From positions 4,251,501 to 4,315,500 of the forward strand of contig NZ_AYTM02000002.1 of assembly GCF_000507185.2 (NCBI RefSeq): 64,000 bases of DNA, in the 5' to 3' direction. The translations under genes were made by a program, and so were the position numbers. This document shows, piece after piece, positions 45,750-55,034 of this stretch. The first letter of the stretch is position 1. Each line of letters opens with the position of its first letter. Source of the DNA: Pseudomonas syringae KCTC 12500. GTDB taxonomy: Bacteria; Pseudomonadota; Gammaproteobacteria; Pseudomonadales; Pseudomonadaceae. A model generated the notes under the pieces. That model saw only the letters and a list, made by a program, of their open reading frames with translations, was not told the origin of the DNA and did no database searches.

Positions 45750-46907
45750 ATGAAAAAGATCAGCATCGAGGAACGTCCGGACTGGCGCACGACCGCCGAA
45801 CGTGAAGGGTTCAACTTTCACACCATCGACGGCGAGCGTTACTGGGACGAGCGCGGGTATTACCTGTTCAGCGAACAGCAGATTACCCGCGATCTTGAAG
45901 CGCCCACCCAGGAGCTTCACCAGATGTGCATGGACGCCGTGGCGCGAGTGGTGGACAGCGAAGCGCTGCTCCATCAACTGGCGATTCCGGAAGCGTTCTT
46001 CGACCTGATCCAGACCTCGTGGAAGGAGGGACATCCGCATCTGTACGGGCGCTTCGATTTTGCCTACGACGGTACGGGCCCGGCAAAGATGTACGAAATC
46101 AATGCCGATACGCCGACCAGTCTGATGGAAGCGGGGGCGGTGCAGCTGCTCTGGCTGGAAGAGCAGATGGCACGCGGCGTGTTGCCTGCGCATGCCACCC
46201 AGTTCAACTCAATTGCCGAGGACCTGGTTCGGGCCTTTGCCGAGTTTCCCGGCACGACTCCCTTCTACTTTTCGGCGATGTCCGGTTCCATCGAAGACCG
46301 GGGCACCACCGATTTCCTGCGGCGTATGGCAGCACACGTCGGCATTGATGCGAGGCATATCGATATCGAAGACATCGGGCTCGGCGCTGACGGGCGTTTT
46401 GTCGATCTGGACGGGCGCTGGATCGAGCGCTTGTTCAAGCTGCATGCGTGGGAGCACATCTTTCACGAGGAGTTCGGCCAGCACGTGTCAGCCGCTGGCA
46501 CCCAGTTCGTCGAACCCGCGTGGAAGGCGATTCTCAGCAATAAGGGGATTCTGCCGTTGTTGTGGCAGTTCAACGAAGGCCATCCGAATCTGCTGCCTGC
46601 GCACGTCGACCAGGACCCGAACAAAGCGGTCCCCAAAGGCTGGGTACGCAAACCGTACTTTTCCCGTGAGGGCGCCAACATTGAAATGCGCACGCCCGGC
46701 GATCAGGTCATCTCGGTCGATGGGCCGTACACTGATGCGCCCTACATTCTGCAGGCCTACTCGCCGCTTCCGCGATTCGGCGACAGCTACACGCTGATCG
46801 GCTCCTGGGTCATCGGCGATCTTGCGTCAGGGATCGGTATTCGTGAAGACGACAGCCTGATCACCAAGGATACCAGTCGCTTTCTGCCACACGTTGTCAT
46901 CGACTGA
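45750..46907 (+). CDS. YjfC-like glutathionylspermidine synthase-family ATP-grasp protein
   Basis: 385 aa, the length of E. coli YjfC, with the ATP-grasp synthetase domain of glutathionylspermidine synthase but without its amidase domain. Key stretches are LYGRFDFAYDGTGPAKMYEINADTPTSLMEAG (split: LYGRFDFAYDG, MYEINADTPTSLMEAG), KPYFSREGANI and IGSWVIGDLASGIGIRED. It should ligate an amine to a carboxyl group; the substrate, possibly a peptide or lipid in the PspA-linked envelope system, is unknown. Last gene of the operon. Confidence 0.9.
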   Translation: MKKISIEERPDWRTTAEREGFNFHTIDGERYWDERGYYLFSEQQITRDLEAPTQELHQMCMDAVARVVDSEALLHQLAIPEAFFDLIQTSWKEGHPHLYGRFDFAYDGTGPAKMYEINADTPTSLMEAGAVQLLWLEEQMARGVLPAHATQFNSIAEDLVRAFAEFPGTTPFYFSAMSGSIEDRGTTDFLRRMAAHVGIDARHIDIEDIGLGADGRFVDLDGRWIERLFKLHAWEHIFHEEFGQHVSAAGTQFVEPAWKAILSNKGILPLLWQFNEGHPNLLPAHVDQDPNKAVPKGWVRKPYFSREGANIEMRTPGDQVISVDGPYTDAPYILQAYSPLPRFGDSYTLIGSWVIGDLASGIGIREDDSLITKDTSRFLPHVVID

Positions 46908-47304
46908 GCCTTGCCTGTCGTCACCCGGTGTTACTGGCCTCAAGCACGTAACACTCTTGTTGTTACCCTCTGTTCATATACCCGCCAATAAGTCGCCGTA
47001 ATGAGTTGCCTTGTGAGTGCGGTGTCTGACAATCAAACAGACGCTGTCGTTGTTTTTAATGCTGGTCATAACGCGGGTGCGCGATAGTTCAGATCTGTAC
47101 CTTATATAAGTAGTGATCTGTTCTTTATCGCGTATTGGCATTCGCGTTGCATTACTGTGGGCTATTACGGGTGCCTGTTTTATTGGTGTTTAACAGCGTG
47201 TTGTCCATTCTTCTTGTTCTGTGAAGTTTCCTACAGACGTATACCCGATAGATAACCTGTTCGCGGTAAGAATACGTGGGCAATTCAGTTCGCCTGTTCA
47301 ACAT

Positions 47305-47333
47305 ACGGTTATTGGCCGAGCGTCAATAACCGT
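47305..47333. promoter_or_regulatory. Perfect inverted repeat upstream of DUF1329
   Basis: ACGGTTATTG (47305-47314) and CAATAACCGT (47324-47333), 9-base spacer. Could be an operator or an mRNA hairpin. It sits 28 bases before the hrp-box-like element and about 90 bases before the start codon. Confidence 0.5.
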
Positions 47334-47360
47334 CTCGCCCTCATAACCTGCCGTTTACAC

Positions 47361-47389
47361 GGAACCAATCCCGGCCTGGACGCCATACA
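47361..47389 (+). promoter_or_regulatory. hrp-box-like element (imperfect)
   Basis: GGAACC (47361-47366), 16-base spacer, CCATACA (47383-47389). One base differs from the -10 consensus CCACNNA. It would start transcription about 30 bases before the DUF1329 ATG, a plausible position. One mismatch in the -10 core weakens the case. Confidence 0.3.
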
Positions 47390-47423
47390 TGCGTCCCGAC
47401 GTGGCCATGCAAGGAGAGCCCAC

Positions 47424-48779
47424 ATGCTCATGAAACAACGGCTGGGCAGCGCGCTGGCGCTGCTGTTCACGATCAACACCTGCCAGGCAGTCGATACCAC
47501 GTTACTCGGGAGTCGTTTGACCCCGCTGGGAGGCGAGATGGCAGGTAATGCCACGGGGACCATTCCGCCCTGGACGGGCGGAATCACCCGACCGCCGTCC
47601 GGATACAAGGGGTCGGGCACTCGGCATGTCGACCCGTATGCGGCTGACAAGCCCCTGTTCACCATCACTCACGCCAACATGCAGCACTACCGCACGCGCC
47701 TGACGCCAGGGCAGGTGGCGATGTTCGAAACCTACCCCGACAGCTACCGGATGTCGGTATACCCCACGCGACGTTCCGGATCGGCACCGCAATGGGTGTA
47801 CGACAACACCCGCCGCAATGCGCAGAAAGCCCGATTGATCGGCGGCGGCAACGGTTTTGTCGATGCCTACGGCGGCATTCCATTTCCGCTTCCGGAAAAG
47901 GGCATTCAGGCCGTGTGGAATCACATTGTCCGGTATCGCGGCCATTATGCGGTGCGGCGCACTTCGGAAGTCGCTATAAAGCGCGACGGCAGTTTCAAAC
48001 TGAACACTTCGCGTCAGGAAGTGCTGTTTCGCTTCTACGATCCTGCGGGCAGCTTTGCCAGTCTGGATAATGTGCTGTTCTATTACCTGTCGTTTATCCA
48101 GTGCCCGACGCGCATGGCCGGTTCTGCCGTGCTGGTCCATGAAACACTGGACCAGATTCAGGAGCCGCGGCAGGCGTGGGCCTACAGTGTGCGGCAACGT
48201 CGGGTACGCCGCGCGCCGAGTCTGGCTTACGATATGCCTATTCCGGCCTCTGAAGGCTTGCGCACGGCCGACGACACCGACATGTTCAATGGCTCGCCGG
48301 ATCGTTACGACTGGGCGTTGCTGGGCAAGCGCGAGATTTATATTCCCTACAACAACTACCGGATTTCCAGCCCCGACATTACCTATCGGCAATTATTGCA
48401 GGCGGGTCATCTCAACCCGGCTTATACGCGCCATGAACTACATCGTGTATGGGTGGTGGAGGGCACGCTCAAACCGACCGCGCGTCATGTCTACTCAAGA
48501 CGCACGCTGTACCTGGACGAGGACAGTTGGCAGGCCGCAATCGTCGATCAGTACGACGCTCGGGGGCAGTTGTGGCGCGTCTCCATGGCGTACCTGAAGA
48601 ACTATTACGAACTGCCGACGACCTGGTCCGCACTGGACGTTTTCCATGACCTGCAGGCGCGGCGTTATCACGTACAGAACCTCGACAATCAGGAGCCTGG
48701 CACCAGTGACTTCTCTCAGCCGGTACCCAGCGTGAACGCCTTCAAACCAGCGGCCTTGCGACGCAGGAGCATTCGCTGA
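47424..48779 (+). CDS. DUF1329 outer-membrane lipid-sorting type protein
   Basis: 451 aa periplasmic or outer-membrane protein with a signal peptide (MLMKQRLGSALALLFTINTCQA) and the DUF1329 fold, related to LolA/LolB-type lipid carriers: LGSRLTPLGGEMAGNATGTIPPW and YNNYRISSPDITYRQLL are the family hallmarks. An AAGGAG ribosome site is eight bases before the ATG. In many pseudomonads this gene goes with DUF1302, a Ycf48-like protein and an RND/MMPL pump; here DUF1302 is missing and the other two follow. Confidence 0.87.
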   Translation: MLMKQRLGSALALLFTINTCQAVDTTLLGSRLTPLGGEMAGNATGTIPPWTGGITRPPSGYKGSGTRHVDPYAADKPLFTITHANMQHYRTRLTPGQVAMFETYPDSYRMSVYPTRRSGSAPQWVYDNTRRNAQKARLIGGGNGFVDAYGGIPFPLPEKGIQAVWNHIVRYRGHYAVRRTSEVAIKRDGSFKLNTSRQEVLFRFYDPAGSFASLDNVLFYYLSFIQCPTRMAGSAVLVHETLDQIQEPRQAWAYSVRQRRVRRAPSLAYDMPIPASEGLRTADDTDMFNGSPDRYDWALLGKREIYIPYNNYRISSPDITYRQLLQAGHLNPAYTRHELHRVWVVEGTLKPTARHVYSRRTLYLDEDSWQAAIVDQYDARGQLWRVSMAYLKNYYELPTTWSALDVFHDLQARRYHVQNLDNQEPGTSDFSQPVPSVNAFKPAALRRRSIR

Positions 48780-49012
48780 CCGGCGCCTGGTGAATCCGCC
48801 CGATCAACCGTCGTTATGTTTCATCAATCACATCCCGCGCGCTTAACAAAAGATAACGACATGTCGATTGTCAGGCATTTGCAAAGCTGCCTAGGATGGC
48901 CGAGCTTCCAGACAGGTAACGCCATAGCGCTGCGGGCGTCGACATCGATATGAGTTGTCCGGCACCCGCACCCGATAACAGCCACCTGATAATAATAAGA
49001 GCGGAAAAGTCC

Positions 49013-50059
49013 ATGCATGAGTCTTTCCATCGCCTCAGCCGGTTATGCGCGGGCATGTCCCTGGCTGTCGTTGCTTCATCTCTGTTTGCGCTGCCTGCGA
49101 TGGCTGGCTCCGAGGCGGTACCCATGGCCACCGCTGCCGACACGCCTGTTTATGCCATCGAGTCGGCCAAAGCCTCACGCACGTTATTACTGGGCGTCGC
49201 CCATGCGGGTGCGCGGTTGGTCGTAGTGGGCGACCATGGGCATATTCTGTTTTCCGATGATCAGGGCAGCACCTGGAGTCAGGCCCGCGTGCCTACCCGG
49301 CAGTTGTTGACGGCCGTGTTTTTTGTGGATGAACAGCACGGTTGGGCGGTCGGTCACGACGCGCAGGTACTGGCCAGCAGCGATGGGGGCAAGAGCTGGA
49401 ACAAGCAGTTCGAGGACCTCAAGCGCGAGGCTCCGCTGCTGGACGTCTGGTTCAATGACCTCGACAACGGCTTGGCCATCGGCGCCTACGGCCTGCTGCT
49501 GAGTACCGCCGATGGCGGGCAGCACTGGGAAGATGTCAGCGACCGGCTGGACAACGAAGACCAATACCACCTGAACGGCATCACTCAAGTTAAGGACGCC
49601 GGCCTGTTCATTGTCGGCGAAGCGGGCAGCATGTTTCGCTCCCGCGACGAGGGACAGACCTGGGAGAAAATCGCCGGCCCGTATCAAGGCTCGTTATTCG
49701 GCGTGATCGGCACGGCTCAGCCGTCCACGCTGCTGGCCTATGGTCTGCGCGGCAATTTGTTTCGCTCCAGCGATTTTGGTGACAGCTGGCAGCCCATCGA
49801 ACTGAAGGGCGCGCGCGGGCCGCTCGAGTTCGGTCTCGCCAGCGCCACGCTGCTGGCCGATGACTCGCTGGTGCTGGTCGGCAATGGCGGCAGTGTCATG
49901 CGCAGCACCGATGACGGGGAAACATTCGCGGTCTTCAATCGACCTGATCGCATCTCGTTGGCCGGGGTCACCGGCAACCCTCAGGGCAATCTGATTCTGG
50001 TCGGGCAGGGCGGTGTTCGCATCGCCTCGCCAACGGGCGCCGAGACGACCCAACAATAA
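49013..50059 (+). CDS. Ycf48-like beta-propeller protein
   Basis: 348 aa secreted seven-bladed propeller of the Ycf48/BNR class. Signal peptide (MHESFHRLSRLCAGMSLAVVA, cleavage after AMA). Repeated S-x-D-x-G-x-T-W motifs (SDDQGSTWSQA, SSDGGKSWNKQ, TADGGQHWEDV, SRDEGQTWEKI, SSDFGDSWQPI, STDDGETFAVF) mark six clear blades. Start at 49013 is preferred because the upstream 21 codons do not form a signal. Found with DUF1329 and MMPL pumps, where it may be a periplasmic assembly or adaptor part. A 233-base gap precedes it. Confidence 0.87.
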   Translation: MHESFHRLSRLCAGMSLAVVASSLFALPAMAGSEAVPMATAADTPVYAIESAKASRTLLLGVAHAGARLVVVGDHGHILFSDDQGSTWSQARVPTRQLLTAVFFVDEQHGWAVGHDAQVLASSDGGKSWNKQFEDLKREAPLLDVWFNDLDNGLAIGAYGLLLSTADGGQHWEDVSDRLDNEDQYHLNGITQVKDAGLFIVGEAGSMFRSRDEGQTWEKIAGPYQGSLFGVIGTAQPSTLLAYGLRGNLFRSSDFGDSWQPIELKGARGPLEFGLASATLLADDSLVLVGNGGSVMRSTDDGETFAVFNRPDRISLAGVTGNPQGNLILVGQGGVRIASPTGAETTQQ

Positions 50060-50086
50060 GACCTTTCAGGGCGGGGACATTCAGGC

Positions 50087-52477
50087 ATGAGCAATCTTCA
50101 ACACACCCAGCACTCTGGCGCAAAAGAGACTTTTCTCGAACGCCTGATCTTCAACAACCGCCCGGCCGTGATCATTTTGTGCCTGCTGGCCAGTATTGTT
50201 CTGTTCTGGCAGGCCACGCTGGTTCGCCCGTCCACCAGTTTCGAGAAGATGATCCCGCTGTCTCATCCGTTCATTCAGAACATGATGGAACACCGCAACG
50301 ATCTGGCGAATCTGGGTAACACCGTTCGTATCTCGGTGGAGGCCGAGGATGGTGATATCTTTTCCAGACAGTACATGGAGACGCTGCGTCAGATCAGCGA
50401 CGAGGTGTTCTATATTCCCGGCGTCGACCGGTCTGGCCTGAAATCGCTGTGGAGCCCGAGCGTACGCTGGACCGAAGTGACGGAGGAGGGCTTTGCCGGA
50501 GGCGAAGTGATTCCGCAGAGTTACAACGGTTCGGATGAGAGTCTGGATCTGTTGCGCAACAACATACTCAAGTCCGGACAGGTCGGACGGTTGGTGGCCA
50601 ACGATTTCAAATCCAGCATCATTGATGTGCCGTTGCAGGAGTCCTACCCCGACCCGGCAGATCAGGGCAAGTTGCTGGCGCTGGACTATCAGCAGTTCTC
50701 GCACCAGCTTGAAGAGAAGATCCGCGACAAGTACGAAGCACAGAACCCCAACATCAAGATTCATATCGTCGGTTTCGCCAAGAAGGTCGGTGATCTGATC
50801 GACGGTCTGTTCATGGTGGTGATGTTCTTCGGCATCGCCTTTCTGATCACGCTGGTGCTGCTGATCTGGTTCACCCGCTGTCTTCGCAGCACCATCGCCG
50901 TGCTGATCACCACGTTGATTGCGGTGATCTGGCAATTGGGGCTGATGCACGTCGTGGGGTTCGGTATTGACCCGTACTCGATGCTGGTGCCGTTCCTGAT
51001 CTTTGCCATCGGCATTTCCCATGGCGTGCAGAAAATCAACGGTATCGCCTTGCAATCCAGCGAGGCCGAAAACGCATTGATGGCTGCGAAGCGTACCTTC
51101 CGTCAGTTATTCCTGCCCGGCATGATCGCGATTCTGGCCGATGCGGTCGGCTTTATTACGCTGCTGATTATCGACATCGGGGTGATCCGCGAGCTGGCCA
51201 TCGGCGCTTCCATTGGTGTGGCAGTGATCGTGTTCACCAACCTGATCCTGCTGCCGGTGGCGATTTCCTACGTGGGCATCAGCAAGCGGGCGATCAATCG
51301 CAGCAAGCAGGATGCGGTCTCCGAGCATCCGTTCTGGCGCTTGCTGTCCAACTTTGCCAGCCCAAAGGTTGCACCTGTCTCGATTGTGCTGGCGCTGCTG
51401 GCCTTCGGTGGCGGCCTCTGGTACAGCCAGAACCTCAAGATCGGCGACCTGGACCAGGGCGCGCCGGAGCTGCGTCCCGATTCACGCTACAACAAGGACA
51501 ACGCGTTCATTATCAATCATTACTCCACCAGTTCGGACGTGCTGGTGGTGATGGTCAAGACGCCACCAGAAGGTTGCTCGGCTTATCCAACCATGTCAGC
51601 GATCAACGAGCTGGCCTGGAAGATGGAAAACACCCAGGGCGTGCAGTCGGCCATTTCGCTGGTGACGGTGTCGAGACAGATGATCAAGGGCATGAACGAG
51701 GGCAACCTGAAATGGGAGAGCCTGTCGCGTAACAAGGACGTGCTGAACAACTCCATCGCCCGCGCCGACGGCCTTTACAACAACACCTGTTCGCTGGTGC
51801 CCCTGCTGGTGTTCCTCAACGACCATAAGGCCGAGACTCTCGACCGTGCGGTGCACGCAGTGCAGGACTTCGCTAAACAGAACAGCACGCCGGACCTGCA
51901 ATTTCTGCTGGCCGCCGGCAACGCTGGTATCGAGGCCGCGACCAACGAAGTAATCAAGCAGTCCGAGCTGGTGATTCTGGTGCTGGTCTACCTCTGCGTG
52001 GCCGCGATGTGCATGATCACCTTCCGCTCATGGGCCGCCACGCTGTGCATCGTCCTGCCGCTGGTACTGACCTCGGTGCTGGGCAACGCCCTGATGGCGT
52101 TCATGGGGATCGGCGTCAAGGTCGCGACCTTGCCGGTGGTGGCGCTGGGCGTGGGCATCGGCGTCGATTACGGCATCTACATCTACAGCCGTCTGGAAAG
52201 CTTCCTGCGCGCCGGACTGCCATTGCAGGAAGCCTATTACGAAACCCTCAAATCCACCGGCAAGGCCGTGCTGTTCACCGGCCTGTGTCTGGCCATCGGT
52301 GTGTGCACCTGGATCTTCTCGGCGATCAAGTTCCAGGCCGACATGGGTCTGATGCTGACCTTCATGCTGCTGTGGAACATGTTCGGCGCACTGTGGCTGC
52401 TGCCCGCGCTGGCGCGGTTTCTGATCAAGCCGGAGAAGATGGCGGGGAAGGTGGGGAACTCGTTGTTTTCGCATTGA
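50087..52477 (+). CDS. MMPL/RND superfamily transporter
   Basis: 796 aa with the layout of small RND pumps: one N-terminal membrane helix (about 27-45), a periplasmic domain, five helices, a second periplasmic domain after about residue 450, and five more helices. The two sterol-sensing-like halves contain FGIDPYSMLVPFLIFAIGISHG and ALGVGIGVDYGIYIYSRLES (split as needed: VALGVGIGVDYGIYIYSRL). This class exports lipids or hydrophobic metabolites. It is 27 bases after the Ycf48-like gene and likely the pump of the trio. Confidence 0.9.
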   Translation: MSNLQHTQHSGAKETFLERLIFNNRPAVIILCLLASIVLFWQATLVRPSTSFEKMIPLSHPFIQNMMEHRNDLANLGNTVRISVEAEDGDIFSRQYMETLRQISDEVFYIPGVDRSGLKSLWSPSVRWTEVTEEGFAGGEVIPQSYNGSDESLDLLRNNILKSGQVGRLVANDFKSSIIDVPLQESYPDPADQGKLLALDYQQFSHQLEEKIRDKYEAQNPNIKIHIVGFAKKVGDLIDGLFMVVMFFGIAFLITLVLLIWFTRCLRSTIAVLITTLIAVIWQLGLMHVVGFGIDPYSMLVPFLIFAIGISHGVQKINGIALQSSEAENALMAAKRTFRQLFLPGMIAILADAVGFITLLIIDIGVIRELAIGASIGVAVIVFTNLILLPVAISYVGISKRAINRSKQDAVSEHPFWRLLSNFASPKVAPVSIVLALLAFGGGLWYSQNLKIGDLDQGAPELRPDSRYNKDNAFIINHYSTSSDVLVVMVKTPPEGCSAYPTMSAINELAWKMENTQGVQSAISLVTVSRQMIKGMNEGNLKWESLSRNKDVLNNSIARADGLYNNTCSLVPLLVFLNDHKAETLDRAVHAVQDFAKQNSTPDLQFLLAAGNAGIEAATNEVIKQSELVILVLVYLCVAAMCMITFRSWAATLCIVLPLVLTSVLGNALMAFMGIGVKVATLPVVALGVGIGVDYGIYIYSRLESFLRAGLPLQEAYYETLKSTGKAVLFTGLCLAIGVCTWIFSAIKFQADMGLMLTFMLLWNMFGALWLLPALARFLIKPEKMAGKVGNSLFSH

Positions 52478-52910
52478 GACACACATGAGGTTATCCATCC
52501 TCTTCTTGGTGACGTGTCTTCGCTCTGTGCTGAACGTTTCGCAGCGCGCGGTTGCTTTGTTGAACGGCTTGTGGCAGGTCAAGGTTGTCTTGCACTGTAA
52601 AAGGGGGACAACGGGGTGAAAAAAAGGGCGAAAAATAGAGTTTTTAGGGTGATAGAGTTAAGGTTTTTATGAGACGCCTATCAGAAATATCAGGCTATTG
52701 TTCTGTCGGGCGGGGCTGTTAGTGTGCGGCTTAATAAGATGTCGTAAGAAATACTATGATCGCGCAAAGCGAGTGTCAGTGTGCGGGCAATAGGCCGGTA
52801 TTTAAAGTCTGAGAGTTACTTAAGTTGCGTGAAGGGTGGTGCATAGTTATCATAATTTGCATGGGCTTCTCACGTGAGAGTTAGCCATTTCAAGTAGTTC
52901 ATGGAGTAGA
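52478..52910. other. Upstream region of sylA
   Basis: 433 bases between the pump gene and sylA, AT-richer than average with several poly-A/T stretches (52617-52670). The sylA promoter should be here. The only paired structure I see is GTTGTC (about 52585) with GACAAC 17 bases later, which does not match the syr-syp box spacing. No gene. Confidence 0.55.
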
Positions 52911-53627
52911 ATGATGGCACTTTCATTGCGCGGTGATACGTTTGGCCATGAAAAAAGCACCGGCAGACAAAAGCTGGAATGGGAGTTCGAACAGAGTGCA
53001 AGTGAGCGGGGTGTTCATCAGTATACCTATTTTTTTTATCATCACGCGCCAGCGTTACAGCAACATGGCTTTGTTCTGGTCAGCGGTCCGGAGGCAGGGA
53101 AAAATAATAGTCATTGCGCAGAGCGGCAGGACGTCGCGGATGCGATTTGGGACGTTGCCTGCTCTGAGCCACTATTTACCGGTTTACTGAACAGGCCGGC
53201 ATCATCAAATGACCGCGGCGAAATGATCGACGCCGGTACCACCTCTGACGGGATGAGGGCGTTCTACCTCGGCGAAGAGAAGGCATTCAGTTTACTGCGG
53301 TTTGCAAATAAAGAAACCGGAACAGGAAGTACGCAAGGCGAGTACAGTCTTGCGGCAGAGGTGAAGTCGCTGGTTCGTGAGTTTCATCATAAGTTGACGG
53401 GCCTGGTCATGGGCGTCAATGAGTCGGACGAAAACTTCACTATTACGGACCGTGAAAAGGAGGTGTACATATGGACAGCCATCGGCAAGACCTGTAATGA
53501 AATTGCCGTCATTCTAAATATATCCAAAAGAACGGTAGATTTTCATATTTCCAATGTCATCTCGAAGTTGGGTGTCAGAACCAAACTCCAGGCCTGCATA
53601 CAACTGACCAAGATGGGGATTTTGTAA
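52911..53627 (+). CDS. sylA: LuxR-type activator of syringolin synthesis
   Basis: 238 aa. The N-terminal domain is of the autoinducer-binding size but divergent, lacking several residues conserved in acyl-homoserine-lactone receptors. The C-terminal LuxR helix-turn-helix (about 172-235) reads ITDREKEVYIWTAIGKTCNEI and ISKRTVDFHISNVISKLGV. Position next to a desaturase and an NRPS, and known syl cluster order, identify it as SylA, the positive regulator of sylB and sylCDE that is itself controlled by the GacA/SalA chain. ATG at 52911 (MM start), with a second ATG next to it. Confidence 0.88.
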   Translation: MMALSLRGDTFGHEKSTGRQKLEWEFEQSASERGVHQYTYFFYHHAPALQQHGFVLVSGPEAGKNNSHCAERQDVADAIWDVACSEPLFTGLLNRPASSNDRGEMIDAGTTSDGMRAFYLGEEKAFSLLRFANKETGTGSTQGEYSLAAEVKSLVREFHHKLTGLVMGVNESDENFTITDREKEVYIWTAIGKTCNEIAVILNISKRTVDFHISNVISKLGVRTKLQACIQLTKMGIL

Positions 53628-53778
53628 GGGGTTTTTGGAACCCATGACGACTGGGTTGAGTGGCGGGCGCCAAGGCAGTCAACGCGTTGAGTGAGCCTGG
53701 GTTCTTCTTGTGCGATTCCGACACAGCGCGAGGCCGATCGGAATGCTCATTGACCCCATCTGGATGCCCGCGCGATGG

Positions 53779-54831
53779 CTATCGGTCATCGCCATTCGTG
53801 GTCTGCGTACCTTCGCGTGCCGACTGTTCGCACAGTGTCTGCGGTGCGGTGCCGTACGGCGAATGACGTCTGTTTTGCAGGCGATAAATACTCAGTATCT
53901 GGCGCATGACCGATTGCGTATCGCGACGACCCGAGATGATGCCACCCTTGGCCAGATTGGCTTCGGCATAGTCAGGGTCTTGCAGGAGAATGGAGTGTGC
54001 CTTGTGCAGGTTCCAGTAGGGGATGCCTGCGAACAGGTGATGGGTCAGGTGCAGGTTGTCCCCGTGCATGCCGATAAACAGCCTCTCCCACCAGGAGGGA
54101 AAACGGTTGCGGGTGATCCGCAAGGCCTCCTGCTCCCTGCCGAATAATCCAAAATGTTCAGAAACTTCCGACAGCCAGCCGATGACCTGAAAGGCCGTCA
54201 GATAAGGAACGAGCCAGAACATCAGGTAACCGTACACGCCCGTGGTGGCATAGAAAAGCGAGAATAAAACAGCGTGTACCGCGATCAGTGTCAGGGCTTT
54301 GCGAGGGGATTTCAACAGTGCGCCCAACCGATGAATGACGAGGTAGCGCAGGTAGCTGAATATATTCAGAAACAGCACGGTTCTAAGCAGGTGGTTGAAC
54401 ATGAAGTCGAATCGATCTTCGGTCGCCTGCAGCCCGGATTCAATATAGTAACGATAGTCCGGGTCCTTGTCGGCGTCACCGAGATGATGGTGATGCATGT
54501 GCACATGCGAATGTCGATAAGCCTCGTAATCCTGAAAGATGGGTAATCCGGTCAGGTAGTGGCCAATGGCATAACTGAGGCGGCGGCTTTGGGTCAGGGT
54601 TAAATGGGCTGCTTCATGAACGAGAGAGGCTAAGGCGCGTTGCCGTGAACCGATAATCAGCACACTGAGGGGGTAAGCATACAATGACCATTGGGTGAGT
54701 GCGACAGCGCAAACAATGACAAGAACATCCCCCGACCAACCCAGTAGCCATCGCCAGTTATTCTTTTTATAAAGACACGTCAGTTCAAGTTTTAGTGCAT
54801 TTGTACAGTGAAATCTTTGGACGGTCTGCAT
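53779..54831 (-). CDS. sylB: Fatty-acid-desaturase-like enzyme of syringolin synthesis
   Basis: 350 aa membrane di-iron desaturase. Histidine boxes: HEAAH (72-76), HSHVHMHHHH (107-116) and HLTHH (261-265), with hydrophobic segments between. In syringolin synthesis the 3,4-double bond of the lysine-derived residue is attributed to SylB. It faces sylA tail to tail and shares a 203-base divergent promoter region with sylC. Confidence 0.9.
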   Translation of the reverse strand: MQTVQRFHCTNALKLELTCLYKKNNWRWLLGWSGDVLVIVCAVALTQWSLYAYPLSVLIIGSRQRALASLVHEAAHLTLTQSRRLSYAIGHYLTGLPIFQDYEAYRHSHVHMHHHHLGDADKDPDYRYYIESGLQATEDRFDFMFNHLLRTVLFLNIFSYLRYLVIHRLGALLKSPRKALTLIAVHAVLFSLFYATTGVYGYLMFWLVPYLTAFQVIGWLSEVSEHFGLFGREQEALRITRNRFPSWWERLFIGMHGDNLHLTHHLFAGIPYWNLHKAHSILLQDPDYAEANLAKGGIISGRRDTQSVMRQILSIYRLQNRRHSPYGTAPQTLCEQSAREGTQTTNGDDR

Positions 54832-55034
54832 CGTTTACCTCGACAGGTTGTGCTCTGCAATGCGTTGGTAATTAGGGCGTTATATAGACTAGAGAGGGTC
54901 GGGGAGCAGCGTAAGCTGATATTTTTTACAGGTAGACAGTTCGCAGTGGCGTGTGGTCTTTTTAAAGAAGTCAATCACCGCTAATAAAAACGGATACACC
55001 GGTTTTTTTACGAGGTTGATGTCACCTGATCAAT
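54832..55034. promoter_or_regulatory. Divergent sylB/sylC promoter region
   Basis: 203 bases, AT-rich. An imperfect palindrome, AAAAACGGATACACCGGTTTTT in two halves (AAAAACGG at 54986-54993, CCGGTTTTT at 54999-55007), lies about 30 bases before the sylC ATG. LuxR-type sites are imperfect palindromes of this size, so it is a candidate SylA site; this is inference. sylB and sylC are both known SylA targets. Confidence 0.45.

Larger units (their letters stand above)
46908..47423. other. 516-base non-coding region
   Basis: Gap between the yjf-type operon and the DUF1329 gene. It is AT-richer than its flanks and free of ORFs I can support. Structures seen: a 10-bp perfect hairpin at 47305-47333 and a hrp-box-like sequence at 47361-47389. 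No terminator with a clean T tract is visible after the yjfC-like gene. Confidence 0.6.

Noticed and set aside
52585..52614. GTTGTC/GACAAC dyad as a SalA (syr-syp) box before sylA
   Set aside because: The arms match only the outer bases and the 17-base spacing differs from the known box.
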